Below are positions 57,100-64,000 of a stretch of DNA of 64,000 bases, one piece after another. The stretch comes from Neoarius graeffei. Its lineage: Eukaryota > Chordata > Actinopteri > Siluriformes > Ariidae. Numbering within the stretch: the first letter of the stretch is position 1; every line of letters begins with the position of its first letter. Location of the stretch: positions 50,095,257 through 50,159,256 of the forward strand of contig NC_083596.1 in assembly GCF_027579695.1 (NCBI RefSeq), in the 5' to 3' direction. Both the position numbers and the translations under genes were made by a program. The notes under the pieces were generated by a model. It saw only the letters and a program-made list of their open reading frames with translations, was not told the DNA's origin and did no database searches.

Positions 57100-59329
57100 G
57101 TATGGCTCTTTCTTACCTGCACCACGTGGATGTGTAGCTGAAGTAAATGAACCTGATGAAGACAACAAACACACACACACGCACACATTTTGAACTCATA
57201 CATTTGCATAGTCACTGCATCCCATTCCAGCATTTCAAAAGTGTCCCAATATTGTGTGAAAACCACACACGTGGCAATGCTGAGGCAAACCCCATCCACA
57301 CCACAAATGTACACCAGGTTTTATGAGAAACAAAATTTACTGGGGGGTGGCACGGTGGTGTAGTGGTAGGCACTGTTGCCTCACAGCAAGAAGGTCCTGG
57401 GTTCGAGCCCCGTGGCCGGTGAGGGCCTTTCTGTGCGGAGTTTGCATGTTCTCCCCGTGTCCGCGTGGGTTTCCTCCGGGTGCTCCGTTTCCCCCACAGT
57501 CCAAAGACATGCAGGTTAGGTTAACTGGTGACTCTAAATTGAGCGTAGGTGTGAATGTGAGTGTGAATAGTTGTCTGTGTCTATGTGTCAGCCCTGTGAT
57601 GACCTGGCGACTTGTCCAGGGTGTACCCCACCTTTCGCCCGTAGTCAGCTGGGATAGGCTCCAGCTCGCCTGCGACCCTGTAGAACAGGATAAAGCGGCT
57701 ACAGATAATGAGATGAGATGAAAATTTACTGAGGTACACTTTTTTCTTTTTCTTCCTCTTTTTTTATCCAGCCCTGGGAATTTGGTATAAATAAGAATTT
57801 AGGTTAATAAACAACAAATGGAGCAGGGAACATCTACCGATCAGCCATAACATTACGACCACTGACAGGTGAAGAAGTGAATAATGTTAATTATCTCATT
57901 ACAATGGCACCTGTCAAGGGGTGGGACATATTAGGTAGCAGGAGAAGAGAACAGTCAGTTCTTGAAGTTGATGTGTTGGACACAGGAAAAAATGGGCGAG
58001 TGTAAGGATCTGAGTGACTCTGACAAGAGCCAAATTGTGATGGCAAGATGATTGGGTCTGAGCATCTCCAATATGGTACATCTTGTGGGGTGTTCCCGGT
58101 ATGCAGTGGTTAGTACCTACCAAAAATGATCCAAGGAGGACAACCAGTCAACCAGCGACAAGGTCATAGGTGTCAAAGGCTCAGTGATTTGCATGGGGCA
58201 CGAAGGCTAGCCCATATGGTCCAATCCCACAGAAGAGCTGCTGTAGCACAAACTGCTGAAAAAGTTAATACTGACACCTTTCTGTTTTAGCCAGCATTAA
58301 CTTTTTCAGCAGTTTGTGCTACCGGTTGTCCTTTCTTGGACCGCTTTTGTTCGGTACTAACCACTGCATACTGGGAACACCCCACATGATGTGTAGTTTT
58401 GGAGATACTCAGACCCAGTCATCTCACCATCACAATTTGGCCCTTGTCAAAGTCGCTCAGATCCTTACGCTTGCCCATTTTTCCTGCTTCCAACACATCA
58501 ACTTCAAGAGCTGACAGTTCTCTTGCTGCCTAATATGTCCCACCTCTTAACAGGTGCCACTGTAATGAGATAATCAATGTTATTCACTTCTTCACCTTCA
58601 CCAGTGGTCATAATGTTATGGCTGAACAGTGGATACAACAGGATGCTATTTTTGTTATACAATTAATTTGATTGTACTGAGCAGGAAAGTTGACTCCAAC
58701 ATTAGCCAGCTAACATCTGCCAACCGATTTGTGTTCTGCCATTACCGCGGTGTCAATTCGTAGAGACTCAGTGCCTGAAAGTGATAGCAGCATGGCTCGT
58801 TGGAGTGATGAGGTGAGGCCGTGGCCCCCAGACACTGATATGGATGGTGATCTTAATTTTATTCAAAATGTACATCTTAATTAGACATTGGTTACGACAA
58901 TAAACAATATTATCTGGCAAAAACATTCATCCTATTCTTCAAAGATCACAAGTCCAAATCCCAAAGATGCCACATATGAATCTGTTAAATCAGAGCATCC
59001 TGATAGACAAAAATCCAAATACGGAGGTCTGTTCAATTGTGTGGGAAGACAGAAGGGATGTGAGAAATTGTTTTCTATTTTTCCATGAATATGAAAATCA
59101 TGAAGATCAGTTCAGTTCAGTCTGTTCTTTGCTCAGTAATAAGGTATGATGTTATTAGGACCCCATTAGCTGATGCAAATCATCAGCTCCTCTTCCTGGG
59201 GTCCACAAAAAAAACATAAAAATGTAACATACGGTAAGATAGGACACTTACAGACGAAACGACCGCGTTAAATAAAAATGAGAAAAGTCTCCTGAACAAT
59301 TTTCCTTTCTCACAAATATATTGCTAAAC

Positions 59330-59370
<41 letters not shown>

Positions 59371-59494
59371 CAAAATAGCTTTCTTTAAATGTAAGGTTTC
59401 TGTTTGTTTCCTGGTTTGGTTAATTTAGGTTAGAGTAGGTTTGTCACAAACGTTACAGAAGGAGAGCTAGACTAAGATGTAAAGGGTCATGAAA

Positions 59495-59532
<38 letters not shown>

Positions 59533-61929
59533 GTATAAACGTGGAATATTATGTGTGAGATTATGTGCTGTGTAAAGTAAATCAAGCAAGTCGACACACA
59601 TTGTGTTGAATGCTGTGAACAAATACACAGGTTGTGTTCACTTTAAAATGACACATAACTGTGTGACCTGAGTATTTAGCGTATTTGAATACTTTTTAAC
59701 ACCTGTATTACTTCATCTACAACTACTGGACATATAATAACAGATAGGCTACAGAATACTAAATACTAGCACACAAAAAAATCCTATGTATTGTACATTT
59801 TCTCCATGTACTTAAACTAAAGAAAAAGAAAGAAAGTGAACTCGATCTCTCTGAATATAAACGAGTGAATTTGGTAATAATTTTTGTCAAAGAAATGGAA
59901 TGAATCTTCATTTCTTTATCTTTATGGAGGCATAAAGTTGAAAAGCCATGGCATGAAGTTACGGGAAAGAGAAGTAGAAGCTCGGCAAAGAGGAGAGGTG
60001 GAGATATATCTCATCTCATCTCATTATCTCTAGCCGCTTTATCCTTCTACAGGGTCACAGGCAAGCTGGAGCCTATCCCAGCTGACTAGGGGCGAAAGGC
60101 GGGGTACACCCTGGACAAGTCGCCAGGTCATCACAGGGCTGACACATAGACACAGACAACCATTCACACTCACATTCACACCTACGCTCAATTTAGAGTC
60201 ACCAGTTAACCTAACCTGCATGTCTTTGGACTGTGGGGGAAACCGGAGCACCCGGAGGAAACCCACGCGGACACGGGGAGAACATGCAAACTCCACACAG
60301 AAAGGCCCTCGCCGGCCACGGGGCTTGAACCCGGACCTTCTTGCTGTGAGGCGACAGCGCTAACCACTACACCACCGTGCCGCCCTGTGAAGATATATGT
60401 GAGCAGTAATATGGTTTCATGGCAGAAAAGACTACTACAGGCGAAATATTTGCTTTGAGAATGTTGATGGAAAAGTACAGAGACGGCCAAAAGGAGCTGC
60501 ATGGTGTGTTTGTGGATTTGGAGAAGGGACATGACAGGGTGCCGAGAGAAGGGAAGTGAAGTGAAGGGAAGTGAAGGGAAGGGAAAAAGGTGACCTGTGC
60601 CTTCAAAATATCACATTATTTTCAGATTGTTCTCAGTTATCAGATGTGATCAGTATATTATCAGTAATCAGAATGAAACCATTCATGACAGAACTGCAGA
60701 ATTTATTTGGTAAAAACCAGCAATATCAAAAACAACATCAAACGGAAATCATAACACATATCACACACATAACAAAAAAAAAAAGAATTGTGACTCAGAT
60801 TCTGCAACCTGAATGCAAATCTATGTCTACAGTCACTACAGACCTGTTATAAACATGACACTTTATTATATTTATTACTCAGAAGCAGGGGTGTGTCTCG
60901 GACCGGGCTATCAGGCTGAAGCCCTGGATATTTTTTCTATTCGCTTAAATTTTGCTTGTTTCAGCAAGATGCAGAAGGTTTTTTGCTGCTCATTGGAGCT
61001 GAGGGTGCAGTTCAACAGGAAATGGTCAGTCATAGGCTACAGGGAGAACAGAAATCTCATTTTATATTTCAAACGTGAAATGATGAAATGGGGGCAGCAG
61101 CCATTTTCTCATACTTTCTCATACTGCTCGGCTGCGCTTAAAATGAAACCAACCAAAATACTGACAAAAAATGTTCATCAACGAATGCTTGTCTCATGAC
61201 TAAAATGTGGTGCATACAAGACAAAGTAGTTCCTATTTGGGAACTACATGACTGCCTTTATCATCTCAGTGAGGTCGCAGGGAGAAAGGGATGCCCCAGG
61301 GTGGGCATGGAGACAACATGCTCGGAAGGACACACTGTTATATGTTTTTATGACCAACTCTGAACTGTCACGTCAACGCCAAATTCAGCGTTGATCCCCC
61401 CTCCCCCCATGCACTTCTTCCTACAACTATGACCACCATGGAATCCATCTCCCAGCTCACACCTTAGAGTTAAAATGTTTACTGCTCACACGCACCTGGA
61501 TTTTGATAGTTACTGGCGCAATACGAACACACTCACCACACTAGGACTTGGGTAAGCATTTGTTCAGCTCGGTGTTTCACCAAACTTTTATATCAGTGTC
61601 CTTGTTCATGGTTTTTGATCTGTTTTTTTTTTTTTTAGATATTTACCTTTGCCTCTGACATCCTGTTTGTGTCTCACCTGAACTACTGCATGTCCTAAAC
61701 CATGTTGAAGCTTTGTGTTTTTTAAAATGATTATCTATTAAATACCAGCACTCAGTGTAGTAGTAGTAGTAGTAGTAGTAGCAGTAGAAATCATAATAAT
61801 AATAACAATAATACTGTTGATGATGGTGGTGATGATGATGATCTAAATAAACAAATAAATAAAGACATACCCGATGATTGAACCGGTGAGAATAAGGGAA
61901 AACACATAGAAATTCTGTCCAAATCGCAT
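55046..61929 (-). CDS. Family-6 glycosyltransferase (ABO/GBGT1/GGTA1 family), complete, four exons
   Basis: Exons (minus): 61929-61871, 57152-57117, 56301-56167 and 55736-55046, all joined in phase 2 with GT/AG ends, giving 306 residues. The N-terminus [20 protein letters not shown] followed by [10 protein letters not shown] is a type II Golgi signal anchor with a very short stem. Then come [40 protein letters not shown], the DxD metal/UDP-sugar motif in [23 protein letters not shown], the acceptor-site loop [20 protein letters not shown] and [11 protein letters not shown]. Exon sizes of 36, 135 and 691 bp follow the human ABO plan. GT6 enzymes add alpha-1,3-linked Gal or GalNAc. The GGA acceptor loop resembles Forssman synthase (GBGT1), not HAA (GGTA1) or LGG/MGA (ABO A/B), so GalNAc transfer is inferred. 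The first intron spans 4.7 kb of repeats. Confidence 0.95.
56346..57029. mobile_element. Inverted-repeat element in the GT6 intron
   Basis: Left end ggcccttttccactaccc and right end ggtagtggaaaagcggc are inverse. Subterminal 'cagctc', 'actcagc' and 'cttcagccc' motifs cluster at both ends, a style of fish hAT/Harbinger MITEs. No transposase was seen. It sits between GT6 exons 2 and 3. Confidence 0.75.
57343..57720 (+). mobile_element. Mermaid-like SINE, full length, in GT6 intron
   Basis: Plus-strand (antisense to GT6) copy with a perfect 11-bp target duplication aaaatttactg at 57332-57342 and 57721-57731. Confidence 0.94.
57836..58634. mobile_element. Head-to-head foldback of a Tc1-type transposon
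   Basis: Two 5' halves of the same Tc1-like element face each other. The left arm (57836-58270) has the 'gatcagccataacattacga' end and the start of a transposase (an 'atgggcgagtgtaaggatct' region reading as [11 protein letters not shown]). The right arm (58290-58634) carries the inverse. A spacer of about 25 bases separates the palindrome centre. The right arm lacks about 90 bp present in the left. No catalytic region remains. Confidence 0.88.
58635..59940. other. GT6 intron sequence with (TTA)n and (TGAT)n
   Basis: (TTA)n at 59332-59370 and (TGAT)n at 59498-59533. The phrase 'ccccattagctgatgcaaat' and 'cctcttcctggggtcc' at 59160-59205 recurs in dispersed fish repeats. Nothing else was assigned. 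Confidence 0.5.
59950..60545 (+). mobile_element. RTE-type LINE fragment split by a SINE
   Basis: Left piece 59951-60009 reads [18 protein letters not shown]. The right piece (about 60390-60545) reads [20 protein letters not shown], then [16 protein letters not shown], the RT motif A region of RTE/BovB-like elements. The SINE at 60010-60386 sits between them. Only this short RT part is left. Confidence 0.75.
60010..60386 (-). mobile_element. Mermaid-like SINE nested in LINE fragment
   Basis: Minus-strand full-length copy. Imperfect target duplication (gagatatat before, gaagatatat after). It has a good B box (inverse ggggcttgaaccc). Confidence 0.93.
60546..61756. other. GT6 intron, unassigned
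   Basis: No gene or classified repeat was seen in this stretch. The open frame of 128 codons at 60813-61199 has no known domain. Confidence 0.4.
61757..61845. repeat. (GTA)n and (ATA/GAT)n microsatellites
   Basis: Trinucleotide runs just downstream (minus strand) of the first GT6 exon. Confidence 0.85.
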
Positions 61930-62340
61930 TGTGATATTTCTCCTGTCCTCCACGTCCCAAAAAGAGTTAAGTCCGAAGTTCAATGTGTATGCATATGTGT
62001 GCATATAAGATGGGTGTGATCTGGTGGACAATCCAGGTTGACACATTTTACCCGGAAGAACAGACACACGAATTTGACCTGAAATTACATCTGTGTGTGG
62101 TTTCTTACGATACTGCTCATGCAGAGTTAATGACTCCTACCTTCATACATATTCTACCACAGCACTTTTTAAGTTCTGGATTGTGATTGGTCAGAAGGTG
62201 TTGATTAATTTTCTATAACAGCAGCTCTGACAGTAGTGCAGCTCCTCATCACAGGTTTATATTCTTTTCTTCCTTCCTTGAGTCATCCAATGCCATCAGG
62301 CAGGACATTCCATATCCCTTTATATTCCATATCCCTCAAT
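61930..62340 (-). promoter_or_regulatory. Upstream region of GT6, with a dispersed-repeat stretch
   Basis: On the minus strand this precedes the GT6 start codon (61929). The open frame continues upstream for a few dozen codons, so the first ATG was chosen for its fit to the signal anchor. At 62165-62235 the phrase 'tgattggtcagaaggtgttg' is a widespread fish repeat piece. No promoter element is certain. Confidence 0.35.
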
Positions 62341-62361
62341 CTTTCATCCCAGTGTTAGGGT

Positions 62362-62430
62362 TTTGCTGGGATGCGAACCTGGTTCGCTGGTGTGATAATC
62401 CAGCAAACCCCCACTAGGCCACCAGGGGAA
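62362..62430 (-). repeat. tRNA-like segment
   Basis: On the minus strand, A-box-like tggtggcctagtggg and B-box-like ccaggttcgcatccc are 35 bases apart, as in tRNA-derived SINE heads. The stem pairing was not tested. It is probably a SINE or retroelement part, not a functional tRNA. Confidence 0.45.
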
Positions 62431-63590
62431 TGACTTAAGTGCAGAGGCGTGAGACGGAAGTAGAAAAGCATCAAAAAGTTTATTTACAATATTTACAGTC
62501 CCAAAAAATATAATCCAAAAAACGGTCAGAAGATGAAGGGAAAAATAAAATATCCAAAAGTTCAAAGTCAAATAAAAAAGCCAAAAAAACAGAAAAGGCA
62601 AAAATACCAACGCTCAGAAGATCCAAAAAACAGTAAATACCAAGTCCAAAAAGTCCAAAAAGAAAAGCAATGTGCAAAACCAAAAAGATAAAGGCAAGGA
62701 ACACAGAACAGAGGTAAGAGCAATTCCAGCGTTATGGACGTGACACTTGAACTCAAAATGGCAACAAATGACCCAGTGCATGTTTTATTGTCTCCCAGTA
62801 TTTAAACAGGTGTTGCATATTTTAAGGCTGTACCATACTGGAGAAGTGATAGAACAAGAACAATTCCCATAGTACATCTAGGGCATGCCAGAAAATGCCA
62901 ATAAAAGATGCGTTATGGATGTGACAGAAAAAGTATCACTTTTCTTGGGTGACTGTACATTTTTATCAAACTCTGTGAAATTGTAAACCTAATGTCGAAA
63001 TGGAGATATCCATTTGATAGGAGTCCAAGGTGAATATTAAAAAATCTTTGTTTAAAATATTTTGTATTTCATGCAGCGTTTCGGAAGGAAAAGTCAGCGT
63101 TATGGATGTGACGAAATTCCGTTACGGATGTGACGCGTCTGAAATAGACATGGCGTATGTTTAGAAAATCAGCAATTTAACCACCATAACCCTTTGAAAA
63201 ACTCTCTAAATATCAGCTAAAACTATCAACGTTCTTAAATAATATTTAGGATGGCTATTGTTTTGCTGTTTTGTGGATTTTAGCATACATTTCTGTGGCT
63301 TGTGGCAATAATATAGAATTGTACATGATCAAAGTTGATTTTAGCTTGAGTTTTACATTATAAGAAAGAAAGACTGACAGTGACATATTAGGTTGGTTAC
63401 AAATTGGTTCAACTTATTCACATCTGTAAAATACAGGCCTAGGTGATATCTCTGGGAGTGGTTTTGATGTATTACATGTTGCTTTATTTTTGCATGGTGA
63501 GGTTGACATTTACATGGAATTGCCCGTAACTGGAGCTAAACATAACAGCACAAAGACTCTGTGACAAGAGGACTGAACTCAGGGGTATAA
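62431..63590. other. Repeat-like region with four copies of 'gttatggatgtgac'
   Basis: A-rich stretch (62460-62710) with repeated 'ccaaaaa' words, then four near-identical 14-mers at 62731, 62912, 63099 and 63121. Its boundaries and family are unknown. Part of it may belong to the retroelement fossil at the right edge. Confidence 0.4.
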
Positions 63591-64000
63591 ATACACAAAC
63601 TAATTAAGGACAGGGCGGGGCAGGAAACAGGCAATAAGACAAAACCAAAACACAGAACACAGTGGTGACCTCTAGAGGCCAAAACAAACATGACCAGAAA
63701 AGGAAATAACAGCGGCCTCTAGAGGCCAAAACAGTCCCAGTCCTAACAGGACCCCCCCCCCAGGAGCATCTCCTGACGTTCCCAGGATGATCAGGATGGG
63801 CCGAATGGAAGTCCCGACAAAGTTCTTTGTCTAGTATGTCCCGAGCTGGGACCCAGCAGCGCTCCTCAGGGCCATAGCCCTCCCAGTCCACAAGATATTT
63901 GAGACCCCCGCGAACCCGGCGGGAGTCCAGCAGGCAGCGCACGGTGAAAACAGTCTGACCTTGGAAGATGCGGGGGGGCAGGGGGTTCCTAGGGGCAGGG
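63591..64000 (-). mobile_element. Ty3/gypsy (chromovirus) LTR-retroelement fossil, 3' part, cut by window edge
   Basis: The minus-strand frame from the right edge carries the C-terminal chromodomain of a Ty3/gypsy integrase ([19 protein letters not shown]). It is followed by a purine-rich run (inverse of the C-run near 63752-63762) and probable LTR sequence beginning about 63749 with TG and a TATA-like box. The rest of the element lies beyond 64000. The visible part cannot show whether the whole is intact. It is a fish-type chromovirus of moderate age by the open frame. Confidence 0.85.

Noticed and set aside
60813-61199. 128-codon frame in the GT6 intron
   Set aside because: No domain, and composition like the surrounding intron.
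61643-61960. Longer N-terminal extension of GT6 through the 105-codon frame
   Set aside because: The frame reads through (GTA)n sequence and continues past the splice donor; only 61929-61871 fits the signal anchor and phase.

Overview
The window looks like a teleost fish genome, and a catfish-type (siluriform) genome is the best guess. Four vertebrate genes have introns with GT/AG ends. About a dozen copies of a Mermaid-like tRNA-derived SINE are present, along with several fish Tc1-type transposons, hAT-type elements, LINE tails and many (CA)n/(GA)n microsatellites. There is no prokaryotic or organellar sequence.

Layout: 1-9.9 kb is the minus-strand first intron of a cnksr2-like gene. Its first coding exon (9922-9985, minus) sits in a GC-rich promoter region. 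The intron holds two minisatellites, a 29-bp array (1-5.04 kb) broken by a LINE and two DNA elements, and a 20-bp array (5.87-7.55 kb). A two-exon tasl (CXorf21) gene lies at 14.65-15.88 kb on the minus strand. From 16 to 28.4 kb there is almost only transposon debris: a LINE with an RT domain, three Tc1-type copies, a THAP remnant and SINEs. A complete six-exon HMGN gene runs 28.78-33.6 kb on the plus strand from a CpG-rich promoter. From 33.6 to 55 kb is repeat-rich intergenic DNA. It holds a hAT N-terminal fragment, a broken Ty3/gypsy gag fossil cut by an inverted-repeat element, a nearly whole Tc1-type transposon (41.6-43.2 kb), an ORF of an uncharacterised animal family (43.4-44.0 kb), a tRNA/5S compound SINE and a 1.9-kb hAT-type composite with a perfect 8-bp target duplication. 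A complete four-exon family-6 glycosyltransferase gene (ABO/GBGT1 family) runs 61.93-55.05 kb on the minus strand, with elements nested in its introns. The window ends in the 3' part of a Ty3/gypsy chromovirus fossil.

The four host genes are not an operon-like set: a synaptic/ERK scaffold, an endolysosomal innate-immune adaptor, a nucleosome-binding protein and a Golgi glycosyltransferase. The most unusual material is in the repeats: the compound tRNA/5S SINE, the hAT composite carrying direct-repeat nuclear-receptor half sites at a 146-bp period, a head-to-head Tc1 foldback, THAP-bearing elements, and perfect 23-bp hairpins.
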